Both the position numbers and the translations under genes were made by a program. From assembly GCF_016598615.1 (NCBI RefSeq), contig NZ_CP066831.1, forward strand, positions 1,798,001 through 1,862,000: a DNA stretch of 64,000 bases, read 5' to 3'. The notes under the pieces are model-generated. The model was not told the DNA's origin. It was given only the letters and a program-made list of their open reading frames with translations, and ran no database searches. Origin of the DNA: Streptomyces liliifuscus (GTDB lineage: Bacteria; Actinomycetota; Actinomycetes; Streptomycetales; Streptomycetaceae). Shown here piece by piece: positions 8,205 through 15,485 of the stretch; position 1 is the stretch's first letter; each line of letters opens with the position of its first letter.

Positions 8205-9383
8205 TCAGGGGTGTTGTGCGGCTCCGGCCGGCCGGGGGAAGACCGTGCCGTCGAAGATCTTGCGTGCGGTGCGGACGACGGCGGTACGCCGGGCCACGGG
8301 GGCGGCGCTCGGGGCAGCGACTGAAGCGGCTCTCGTTGCGGCGCCCTGTTCAATGCCCGGTTCAGCACCGGGTTCAGCGCCCGGGGTGTCGTACGCGAGG
8401 GTCGTTTCTATGTCGAGGAATCCGGTGGGGTGCTCGATGCGCACCCGGTCCCCGTGGGCCGGCAGACGTGCGACCGTCCGGCCGACGCCGCCCTCGATCC
8501 GCAGTCCGGCGGCGACGCTCGCGGCGCCCAGGACCCCGATCGAGGTGTGGCAGCGCACCGGGATGAAGGTGCGGGTCATGACCGCGCCACCGTCCAACGG
8601 CGGTGCCAGCAGGCTGAGTTTGGGCACGGTGGTGCCTTCGACGTCACCGAGCCCCATCAGCTTTCCGGCCTCCAGCCGGATCTCCCGGAGCCGTTCGGTG
8701 AGGGTCTGGTCCGCTTCCAGGTCGGTGGGGGTCTCGTACCCGGTCACGCCGAGCGAGGACGCGGCGATCAGCACGGTCGGCATGCCGTTGTCCACGCAGG
8801 TGACCGGTACGTCGGCGACGAGGTCACGCACCCGGCCCGTCGGCAGCAACGGACTGCCTCCCTGCGGGAACTCGATGACCACCGGCGCCGCGGCCCCCGG
8901 CACCCCGGAGATCTCGGCGGAGCCGGTGTAGTCGACGCGCCCCTCCGGAGTGGGGAAGGACGCGATGGCGAGGTCCCCGGTGTTGAGCATGCGGATCCGC
9001 ACCGACGTACGGCCCTCTCCGGCGGCGACCAGTCCGCGTTCGACGGCGAACGGGCCGACCCCGGCGAGGAGGTTCCCGCAGTTCTGACGGTCACTCACCT
9101 CCCGTCTGTCGACGCCGACTTGGAGGAACAGGTAGTCGACGTCCGCCTCGGGCTCGGTCGAGGCGGACACCACCGCCACTTTGCTGGTCAGGGGGTGCGC
9201 CCCGCCCAGGCCGTCGATCTGGCGCGGGTCGGGGCTGCCCATGACGCGCAGCAACAGGTCGTCGCGCGGGGCGGGTTCGGCGGGCAGGTCATCGGCCAGG
9301 AAGTAGGCGCCCTTGGATGTGCCGCCGCGCATGAGCATGCAGCGCACCTCCTCGGACCCGGCCGCGGACCATGTCCCGGTCAC
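8205..9383 (-). CDS. galD: 4-oxalomesaconate tautomerase, GalD/PrpF family
   Basis: 392 residues. Converts keto-4-oxalomesaconate to the enol form for the hydratase. The N-terminal signature CMLMRGGTSKGAYFLADDLP and the later NCGNLLAGVGPFA match the PrpF/GalD fold, with its pair of conserved cysteine-containing segments. An upstream ATG (9425) extends the ORF, but it has only a poor ribosome site and falls in a tandem repeat; GTG at 9383 has GGAG seven bases before it. The C-terminal stretch before ARKIFDGTVF (about residues 340-370) is a low-complexity Ala/Pro/Glu insert. It lies between the aldolase and the dioxygenase genes on the same strand. Confidence 0.82.
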   Translation of the reverse strand: MTGTWSAAGSEEVRCMLMRGGTSKGAYFLADDLPAEPAPRDDLLLRVMGSPDPRQIDGLGGAHPLTSKVAVVSASTEPEADVDYLFLQVGVDRREVSDRQNCGNLLAGVGPFAVERGLVAAGEGRTSVRIRMLNTGDLAIASFPTPEGRVDYTGSAEISGVPGAAAPVVIEFPQGGSPLLPTGRVRDLVADVPVTCVDNGMPTVLIAASSLGVTGYETPTDLEADQTLTERLREIRLEAGKLMGLGDVEGTTVPKLSLLAPPLDGGAVMTRTFIPVRCHTSIGVLGAASVAAGLRIEGGVGRTVARLPAHGDRVRIEHPTGFLDIETTLAYDTPGAEPGAEPGIEQGAATRAASVAAPSAAPVARRTAVVRTARKIFDGTVFPRPAGAAQHP

Positions 9384-9445
9384 GAGCCCGCTCCGACCCG
9401 GTGCCCGGTCACAGCCCGGCTCCATTCCTGTGCCCGGTCACGTCC
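9371..9445. repeat. Degenerate ~28-bp tandem repeat spanning the aldolase stop and tautomerase start
   Basis: CCCGGTCAC recurs three times (near 9377, 9406 and 9434) in similar surroundings such as AGCCCGCTCC and AGCCCGGCTCC. The rightmost copy contains the TGA stop of the galC-like gene (TCA at 9438-9440). The array supplies the region where the galD-like start must lie, which makes that start uncertain. Confidence 0.55.
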
Positions 9446-10166
9446 CGGCCCCGTCCCACGAGTCCCGCCGTTCCCGCCGGTACTCCTCGTACGACTGATG
9501 GCGCACACCGAGTCGTACGAGCGTCTCGCGCAACCCGTAGCGGTCCAGGCCGAGTTGGCCCTCGGCGAAGGCTGCGCGTGTCGCCTCCTCCTTCGCGGTG
9601 CGCGCGGCGGACGCGTCGACCGCCTCGGCGGACCGCTCGCGCGGTACGACCATCACGCCGTCGTCGTCGGCGAGGATCACATCGCCCGGCCGGACACTCT
9701 GTCCGCCGAGGACCACGGGTACGTTGACCGATCCGCCGGTGGCCTTCACGGTGCCCTGCGCGGAGACGGCCGCCGACCAGACGGGGAAGCCCATCGCGCG
9801 CAGTTCCTCGGTGTCGCGCACACCGGCGCCGGTCACCAGACCGCGTACGCCCCTGCGTTGCAGGGCGGTGGCGAAGAGTTCGCCGAACATGCCGTCCGTG
9901 GACGGCGAGGTGGTGGTGACGACGAGGATGTCTCCCTCGCCGCACTGCTCGACCGCCGCGTGGATCATGAGGTTGTCGCCGGGCCAGCTCAGCACGGTGA
10001 CGGCGGTGCCCGCGACCCGTACCCCCTGCTGGATCGGGCGCAGGTCGCTGCCGAGGAGGCCGGTGCGGCCGAGGGCCTCGTGAACGGTCGCCACGCCGTA
10101 CGCGGAGAGCGCCTCGACGTCCTTCCCGGCGGCCTTCGGAGGGTTGGTGACGATCAGACCGCTCAT
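9438..10166 (-). CDS. galC: 4-carboxy-4-hydroxy-2-oxoadipate aldolase / oxaloacetate decarboxylase, RraA-like
   Basis: 242-residue class II pyruvate aldolase of the LigK/GalC group; splits 4-carboxy-4-hydroxy-2-oxoadipate into pyruvate and oxaloacetate with a divalent metal. Motifs: GAGVRDTEEL with the substrate-binding Arg, and VRPGDVILADDDGVMVVP with the metal-site Asp residues. The RraA fold is shared with RNase E inhibitors, but the catabolic neighbours and length favour the aldolase. The ATG overlaps the stop of the hydratase gene (ATGA), which sets the start; no ribosome site is needed beyond coupling. Confidence 0.87.
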   Translation of the reverse strand: MSGLIVTNPPKAAGKDVEALSAYGVATVHEALGRTGLLGSDLRPIQQGVRVAGTAVTVLSWPGDNLMIHAAVEQCGEGDILVVTTTSPSTDGMFGELFATALQRRGVRGLVTGAGVRDTEELRAMGFPVWSAAVSAQGTVKATGGSVNVPVVLGGQSVRPGDVILADDDGVMVVPRERSAEAVDASAARTAKEEATRAAFAEGQLGLDRYGLRETLVRLGVRHQSYEEYRRERRDSWDGAGT

Positions 10167-10936
10167 GCCAGCTCCCCTGTGACCTGCGGATACGGGCGCA
10201 TGTACGCCTCGGCGTAAGTGGTGTGCGGCAGACCGAGGTTGGGGCCCGCGTTGCGCTTGAGCTGCACGCCTCGGCGGACCGCCAGGTCTGTGTAGTAGTC
10301 CCACAGATGCCGTTGGGCGGCCAGGCACTCCATGGCCTTGCGCTTGGTCTCCCACACCTCGGAGATGTCGAGGAGGACCTCCGGCTTGAAGCCGCACATC
10401 TCGGGCTGGTGCGGCTCGAAGAAGAACACCGGCGGGGCGCCGATGATCTCCCCCTCGGCCGGGTAGCCGATGGCCTGGGCGAGCACCCGTGCGTCCAACG
10501 CCATCCGGGCGGCTGCCGGGTGGTCGCCGTTGTAGGGGTCTTCGAGCGGGTGGGTGAGGACGGCGTCCGGCTGCGCCTCGCGATAGACGGCCACGAGCCT
10601 GTCCGTCAGTTCAGGCGTGACGGTGAGGGGGTAGTCGCCGGCGTCGAAGAAGACGACCTCGGCGCCGAGGGTGGCGGCGGCGGCCTCGGCCTCCGCACGG
10701 CGCATCTCCTTGATCTCCTCCAGCGACCTGCCCTCACGCCAGGCCTTCGCGGACTCACCGCGTTCGCCGTAGGTCAGGCACGCGATGGTGACCTTCTCAC
10801 CACGCGAGGCGGCGAGGGCGACGGCCCCACCCGCCCGCCACACGAAGTCCCCGGCATGCGCGGTGATGACAAGCGTGGATCGTGGGGTGGGGGGCGTCGG
10901 CGGTGGTGACGTACCGGCCACGTTGCCATGCGTCAT
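10163..10936 (-). CDS. galB: 4-oxalomesaconate hydratase, GalB-like (PIG-L fold)
   Basis: 257 residues. PIG-L/LmbE-type zinc protein. Most family members are deacetylases, but GalB of Pseudomonas putida is a hydratase of this fold that adds water to 4-oxalomesaconate. Here the usual AHPDDE metal motif reads TAHAGDFVWRAGG, a form that I associate with GalB, and the second motif reads THPLEDPYNGDHPAA. The neighbouring aldolase and tautomerase genes support the hydratase role. The ATG at 10936 is chosen over one 17 codons upstream because AAGGAG lies nine bases before it. It starts 47 bp after the GntR gene. Confidence 0.8.
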   Translation of the reverse strand: MTHGNVAGTSPPPTPPTPRSTLVITAHAGDFVWRAGGAVALAASRGEKVTIACLTYGERGESAKAWREGRSLEEIKEMRRAEAEAAAATLGAEVVFFDAGDYPLTVTPELTDRLVAVYREAQPDAVLTHPLEDPYNGDHPAAARMALDARVLAQAIGYPAEGEIIGAPPVFFFEPHQPEMCGFKPEVLLDISEVWETKRKAMECLAAQRHLWDYYTDLAVRRGVQLKRNAGPNLGLPHTTYAEAYMRPYPQVTGELA

Positions 10937-10983
10937 TGTTGCAATCTCCTTGGTGGACAAGCCGGTTGGCCCACCCCGAGGTG

Positions 10984-11634
10984 TCACTCGCGCAACGCGT
11001 CGATCACACCCGAAAGGTGGGCGCGGACGGCCGCTTCGGCCGCCTGCGGGTCCCGGGCCCTGATCGCCTCGATCATGGCCAGATGCTCACCCAGGGACTT
11101 CTGGGGCCGCCCCGGTCGCAGCGCGAGCTGGAAACGGTGGCGCACCAGCTGCCCGTTGAGCCGCTCCAGCAGTTCCACGGCCGTCTGCTGGCCGGAGAAC
11201 TGCCTGATGAGGGCGTGCAGTTCGTGATTGAGGTCGGAGTAGGTCACCGGCTCGCCGTCGGCGACGGCCTTGGACATCGCCTCGCCCACGTCGACCAGCC
11301 GGGTCAGCTGTTCGTCCGTGACCGCGACGGCCGCCTTGGCCGCGCACAGCCCTTCGAGGACCATGCGGCACTCGGTGATGGCGACCGCCTCCTCCACGGT
11401 CACCACCCGCACCCGCGAACCGCGGTTGCGGATCCGCTCGACCAGTCCCTCCGACTCCAACTCGATCAGTGCCGCCCGCACACTGGCCCGTGTCACACCG
11501 AACTGCTCGGCGAGTTCGTTCTCCACCAGCCGCTGGGCCGGTGCCATCTCGCCACGCAGGATCGCCTGCCGCAGCTGTGTGAGCGCGTGCTGCCTGGCCT
11601 GCTCTCCGGTGCTCGGACGGGCTTGTTTCGGCAT
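10984..11634 (-). CDS. GntR-family regulator, FCD class, of the ring-cleavage operon
   Basis: 216 residues: winged helix at about 15-75 (LVENELAEQFGVTRASVRAALIELESEGLVERIRNRGSRV region) and an all-helical FCD effector domain to the end. FCD regulators usually bind carboxylic acids. It is the first gene of the leftward operon and is preceded by a 24-bp palindromic operator (11678-11701) whose core recurs before the MFS gene, so it probably controls itself, the four enzymes and the transporter. AGGGGG precedes the ATG. Confidence 0.9.
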   Translation of the reverse strand: MPKQARPSTGEQARQHALTQLRQAILRGEMAPAQRLVENELAEQFGVTRASVRAALIELESEGLVERIRNRGSRVRVVTVEEAVAITECRMVLEGLCAAKAAVAVTDEQLTRLVDVGEAMSKAVADGEPVTYSDLNHELHALIRQFSGQQTAVELLERLNGQLVRHRFQLALRPGRPQKSLGEHLAMIEAIRARDPQAAEAAVRAHLSGVIDALRE

Positions 11635-11677
11635 GTGTGCCCCCTGAGTGAGTGCCTGTCGAACCTAAATCTAGACG

Positions 11678-11701
11678 AACAAGATTGTCAACAATTTTGT
11701 T
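11678..11701. promoter_or_regulatory. 24-bp GntR operator at the ring-cleavage operon promoter
   Basis: Nested dyads share one centre (between 11689 and 11690): the outer AACAA (11678-11682) pairs with TTGTT (11697-11701), and the inner TTGTCAACAA lies at 11685-11694. Only two of the twelve base pairs across the palindrome mismatch. It lies 44-67 bp before the GntR start codon, where it could overlap the promoter. Confidence 0.75.
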
Positions 11702-11726
11702 CCCCATATGGTGCGGGCACACCACC

Positions 11727-11766
11727 GAGGGCCCTGACACCCGCGGTTGCGGATGTCAGGGCCCTC
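11727..11766. terminator. Strong hairpin terminator after the ApbE gene
   Basis: GAGGGCCCTGACA (11727-11739) pairs perfectly with TGTCAGGGCCCTC (11754-11766), and inside it CCGC/GCGG extends the stem around a GGTT loop. It lies 29 bp past the stop of the leftward ApbE gene and just upstream of the GntR promoter, separating the two operons. No long U-run follows, which is normal in Streptomyces. Confidence 0.85.
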
Positions 11767-11794
11767 AGGAGTTTCTGCGAGCGGTTCCCCGCGA

Positions 11795-12544
11795 TCAGGC
11801 GGCGACGGGGAACCCCGCCGTGCGGAAGACGCGGCGCTCGGCGTCCACGGCGAACACCTCGCAGCCTTCCCGCGCGGCGGCCCAGTCGATCCCGTCCGCG
11901 CCCATCGCGAACGCCGCGGTCGCCGTCGCGTCCGCCTCGGTCAGGGACTGGGCCACGACCGTGAGACTGAGCAGTCCGGTCGCCGGACGTCCGGTGCGGC
12001 CGTCGAGGATGTGGTCACCCCGCTCGTACCGCCCGGAGGTGGCCACCGCTCCGTCGGTGATCTCCAGGACCGCGCACAACCGGTCGGCCTGTTCCGGGTG
12101 GCGCACTCCCACCCGCCACGGACGGCCGGCGGACACCACATCGCCGCCGGCGTTCAGACAGAACGTCCTCACGCCCGCGGCGAGCAGCGACTCGGCCGCC
12201 CGCTGCACCGCCCAGCCCTTGACCATCGCGCAGGGGTCGAGTCCGCGGCCGGGCAGCCGCACCTGGAACGCGCCCCCGCTCGCGACCCGGTACTCCTCGC
12301 ACAGGTCGAGCACCTCGACGAGGTCCGCGCTGAGCTCGTGGGCTTCGAGCTCTCCCCGGCCCAGCCTCGACACCTCGCTGTCGGCGATGAACGGGCTGAA
12401 CCGCGCGTCGACCTCCCGCAGCCACGCGAACACCCGGTCCGCGGCCACGGACGCACCCCCATCGGGGTCGGGGTCGTCGATCCGCAGGGAGATCGGCAGC
12501 CCCATGATGTGCTCGACTCGGCGCACTTCCTCAGCCGTCGACAT
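11795..12544 (-). CDS. apbE: FAD:protein FMN transferase, ApbE family
   Basis: 249 residues from ATG 12544 (a GTG one codon upstream is an alternative). Transfers FMN from FAD to a threonine of partner proteins. Motifs: GLPISLRIDD start, LDPCAMVKGWAVQRAA, NAGGDVVSAG, and DHILDGRTGRPATGL with the metal-binding region, plus the late TEADATATAAFAMG. No signal peptide is apparent, so it may act inside the cell or be non-classical. It follows the FMN-binding protein gene by a few bases, the standard pairing of flavinylating enzyme and substrate. Confidence 0.93.
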   Translation of the reverse strand: MSTAEEVRRVEHIMGLPISLRIDDPDPDGGASVAADRVFAWLREVDARFSPFIADSEVSRLGRGELEAHELSADLVEVLDLCEEYRVASGGAFQVRLPGRGLDPCAMVKGWAVQRAAESLLAAGVRTFCLNAGGDVVSAGRPWRVGVRHPEQADRLCAVLEITDGAVATSGRYERGDHILDGRTGRPATGLLSLTVVAQSLTEADATATAAFAMGADGIDWAAAREGCEVFAVDAERRVFRTAGFPVAA

Positions 12545-12549
12545 CACGA

Positions 12550-13275
12550 TCAGCCCTTCGCGTCGATGGCGGCTTGAAGAGACTCGACGTACCCGTCGCT
12601 CGTGATCGTGGCGCCCGAGACCGCGTCGATGTCGGAGCTCTGCGCCTCCAGCGTCTCCGCGATCAGCTTCGGAACCGCCGCCTTCGTCTGCGGGTGGTTC
12701 GGCTGCTGCAGCATCCGCACCGCGTCGATCTTGTCGCCCTCGAAGGTCACCTCCACCTGCACGGTGCCCTTCTCCGTGCCGACGGCCGAACCCGCGACGA
12801 CCTGGGAGGCGGCGGCGGAGGCGGATGGCGAGGACGAAGAAGAGGAGGAGGACGAAGACGACGAGGAAGACGCCGGCTTCGCGTCGATGGCCGCCTGGAG
12901 CGACTCGACGTACCCCTCACTGGTGATCGTGGCGCCGGACACCGCGTCGATGTCGGCGCTCTGCGCCGTGAGCGTCTCCGCGATCAGCTTCGGGACGGCG
13001 GCCTTGGTCTGGGGATGGTTCGGCTGCTGCAGCATCCGTACGGAGCTGATCTTGTCGCCGTCGAAGGTCACCTCGACCTGTACGGGACCCTTCTCGGTCT
13101 TGATGGTCGAACCGGCGACGACCTGGTTCGAGGTACCCCCCGAGGAGGACGTGGAAGGTGTCGAGGCGGGTTCGGCGACCTCCGTGGTGGACGACGTGTC
13201 GGTCGAGGGCGCGTAGCGCCACACCGGGATCAGACCCGCGACGGTCAGGACCAGGACAGGAATGGCTCGTTTCAC
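12550..13275 (-). CDS. Secreted protein with two FMN-binding domains joined by a poly-Ser linker
   Basis: 241 residues. N-terminal hydrophobic segment (KRAIPVLVLTVAGLIPVW) as signal or anchor, a Ser/Thr linker, FMN-binding domain 1 (about 51-133), a linker with an uninterrupted serine run (about 136-149), and FMN-binding domain 2 (about 158-240). The domains are almost identical, each with VQVEVTFxGDKI and the flavinylation motif SGATITS; acceptor threonines are about T116 and T223. Most homologues have one domain. ApbE, encoded next, should attach one FMN to each, giving a two-flavin electron carrier outside the membrane. The start lies 10 bp after the reductase gene. Confidence 0.92.
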   Translation of the reverse strand: MKRAIPVLVLTVAGLIPVWRYAPSTDTSSTTEVAEPASTPSTSSSGGTSNQVVAGSTIKTEKGPVQVEVTFDGDKISSVRMLQQPNHPQTKAAVPKLIAETLTAQSADIDAVSGATITSEGYVESLQAAIDAKPASSSSSSSSSSSSSSPSASAAASQVVAGSAVGTEKGTVQVEVTFEGDKIDAVRMLQQPNHPQTKAAVPKLIAETLEAQSSDIDAVSGATITSDGYVESLQAAIDAKG

Positions 13276-13285
13276 GGTGTCTCTC

Positions 13286-14626
13286 TCATCCCGCCAGGCT
13301 GAAGCGCTCGAAGTGGATCTGCTGCTTGGGCACGTTCAGCTCGCGCAGGCTGCCCAGCACCGCGTTCATCATCGGCGGCGGCCCGCACAGGAAGACGTCC
13401 CGGTCGCCGATGTCCGGCACGAGCCGTACGAGCTCGTGCGGCGCCAGCTTGTCGGGGCTGACCGGCCCGGACACCAGGTGCAGCTCGGCGCCCTTGGCCT
13501 GGGCGAGTTCCCGCAGCTCGTCGTAGAGGACCGCGTCCCGGTCCGTGGACACCCGGTAGATGACCACCGCGTGCCCTTCCACCTCCTCCAGCAGGGCCCG
13601 GATGGGGGTGACACCCACGCCGCCGGCGATCAGTACGGCCTCCGGCCGGGTCCGGTGCATCGCGGTGAAGGCGCCGTACGGGCCCTCGGCGAAGACCCGC
13701 GTGCCCACCTTCAGGTGCCGCAGGCCCGCGGTGCCGTCGCCCGCGACCTTGGCGGTGAGCCGCAGTGTCCGGCCGTCGGGTGCCGCCGACAGGGAGAACG
13801 GGTTGGCCTGCCACCACCGGTCCTTGGTCAGGAACCGCCACAGGAAGAACTGGCCCGCGCGCGCCGGCAGCCGGTCCAGGTCGCGGCCCGTCATGTAGAT
13901 CGACACGACGTTGTCGGACTCGGGCACCACGGCCGAGACCCGCAGCTGGTGGCGCATGTTCCGCCACAGCGGCAGCACGAGCCGGCCCAGGGCGACCGCG
14001 CCGAGCGCCACGCCCCACACGCCGTACCAGTAGGCCGTGGCGAAGGACGACGCGGTGAAGGTCGTACCCACCGCGACCTGGTGCGTGAAGGCCAGCACGA
14101 CCGCGAGGTACGTGTACAGGTGGATGAAGTGCCAGGTCTCGTAGGCCAGCCTTCGGCGGGCGTAGCGGGCCGAGACACCGCCGATCACGAGGATCAGCAC
14201 CAGCGCGACGACGGCGCGCAGCACGCCCTCGACGGTCTCGGCGAGGTCCACGAGCTGGCTCACCGGGTCCATGCCGGAGGAGTCGGCGTAGCCGAAGGTG
14301 ATGAACACGGCGTGCCCCAGCAGCGTCCACAGCAGGCCGAAGCCGACCCAGCGGTGCCAGGAGGTCAGCCGGTCCATGCCGATGCGGCGGTCGAGCCACG
14401 GCAGGCGGGCGACCAGCAGCAGCTGAAAGGCCATGAGGAGAGCGCCGTACAGACCGAGGAGCCGGCCGATGACGATGAGGGCGTTCGAGGCGAACCCGGC
14501 CTGGACGAAGAACACGGTCACCACGGCGACGTTCACGGCCAGCACGCCGTACAGGCCGGCGCGGGCCACCACCTTGGGGCGTACAGCCGCGGGAGGCGGC
14601 GGAACGGTCGTCTGGACAGTAGTCAC
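13286..14626 (-). CDS. Ferric-reductase-like transmembrane flavin oxidoreductase
   Basis: 446 residues. N-terminal membrane domain with about six helices and paired histidines suited to haem (TSWHRWVGF, LLGHAVF, ETWHFIHLY, FTHQVAVG), then an FAD-binding barrel (LPARAGQFFLWRFL and NPFSLSAAPDG) and an NAD-binding domain (VLIAGGVGVTPIRALLEE, CGPPPMMNAV). It takes electrons from NAD(P)H across the membrane, probably to the FMN-binding protein encoded next. The listed GTG has AGGAG nine bases upstream; the TTG three codons earlier lies directly on that site and is rejected. First gene of a three-gene operon, divergent from the two-component system. Confidence 0.9.
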   Translation of the reverse strand: MTTVQTTVPPPPAAVRPKVVARAGLYGVLAVNVAVVTVFFVQAGFASNALIVIGRLLGLYGALLMAFQLLLVARLPWLDRRIGMDRLTSWHRWVGFGLLWTLLGHAVFITFGYADSSGMDPVSQLVDLAETVEGVLRAVVALVLILVIGGVSARYARRRLAYETWHFIHLYTYLAVVLAFTHQVAVGTTFTASSFATAYWYGVWGVALGAVALGRLVLPLWRNMRHQLRVSAVVPESDNVVSIYMTGRDLDRLPARAGQFFLWRFLTKDRWWQANPFSLSAAPDGRTLRLTAKVAGDGTAGLRHLKVGTRVFAEGPYGAFTAMHRTRPEAVLIAGGVGVTPIRALLEEVEGHAVVIYRVSTDRDAVLYDELRELAQAKGAELHLVSGPVSPDKLAPHELVRLVPDIGDRDVFLCGPPPMMNAVLGSLRELNVPKQQIHFERFSLAG

Positions 14627-14777
14627 GGACGGCAACTCCTAGATCGGGTCCTGGGACTCCGAGCCTGCCTGGCGGGGGCTGTCGTTTTCCTGTCGGTCAA
14701 CTTTCAAGTTTTTATCGATATGAAGTAGACAGGCCCGCGGCTATGGCGTCGGGAGGCGCGTAAAGCACTATGGGCAC

Positions 14778-15485
14778 GTGGAAAAAGTACGACTTCTCGT
14801 CGTGGACGACGACCCGCCCATCGCCGACCTGGTCGCGACGGTCGCCCGCTACGAGGGCTGGGAGGCGGTGACCGCGAACTCCGGCGAGGAGGCGCTGCAC
14901 CGGGCCGCGGACTTCCATCCGGACATCGTGGTGCTCGACCTCATGTTGCCCGGGCTCGACGGCTTCGCCGTGCTCGACCGGCTGCGGCTGTCCGGGACGA
15001 TGGTGCCCGTGGTGTTCCTGACCGCGCGGGACGGCGTGGCCGACCGGGTCGCGGGCCTGACCAGGGGCGGCGACGACTACCTGGTGAAGCCGTTCGCGGT
15101 GGAGGAACTCATGGCCCGGCTGCGGACCGTGCTGCGCCGCAGCGCGGGACCGGCCTTCCAGCGGTCGGTGCTGAGCGTCGCGGACCTGACCATGGACGAG
15201 GACACCCGCGAGGTGCGCCGCGGCGACCGGTTGCTGACGCTCACCCCGACCGAGTACGAGGTGCTCCGCTATCTGATGCGGAAGTCGCCGACCGTGCTCA
15301 CCAAGGCGCAGATCCTCGACCATGTCTGGGAGTACGGCTTCGGCGGCCGGTCGAACGTGGTGGAGCTGGTCATCAGCCGGCTGCGCCGCAAGCTCGACGG
15401 GACCGGCCTCGCCGACACGGACGAGGCACCGCTCATCCACACCGTGCGGGGCGTCGGTTACGTGGTGCGGCAGGTCGCCGAGTGA
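14778..15485 (+). CDS. OmpR/PhoB-family response regulator
   Basis: 235 residues: receiver domain (1-120) with acidic pocket VVDDDPP, phosphorylated Asp at about 54 in VVLDLMLPG, and Lys at about 104 in YLVKPF; then a winged-helix DNA-binding domain (about 130-232) ending RSNVVELVISRLRRKLD and IHTVRGVGYVVR. It is co-transcribed with the histidine kinase through a GTGA overlap. No clear ribosome site precedes the GTG, so the message may be leaderless or start elsewhere. The divergent flavin electron-transfer operon, 150 bp away, is a possible target. Confidence 0.95.
   Translation: MEKVRLLVVDDDPPIADLVATVARYEGWEAVTANSGEEALHRAADFHPDIVVLDLMLPGLDGFAVLDRLRLSGTMVPVVFLTARDGVADRVAGLTRGGDDYLVKPFAVEELMARLRTVLRRSAGPAFQRSVLSVADLTMDEDTREVRRGDRLLTLTPTEYEVLRYLMRKSPTVLTKAQILDHVWEYGFGGRSNVVELVISRLRRKLDGTGLADTDEAPLIHTVRGVGYVVRQVAE

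Noticed and set aside
14633..14635. TTG start for the ferric-reductase-like gene
   Set aside because: It directly follows the AGGAG site without room for initiation; GTG at 14626 has correct spacing.
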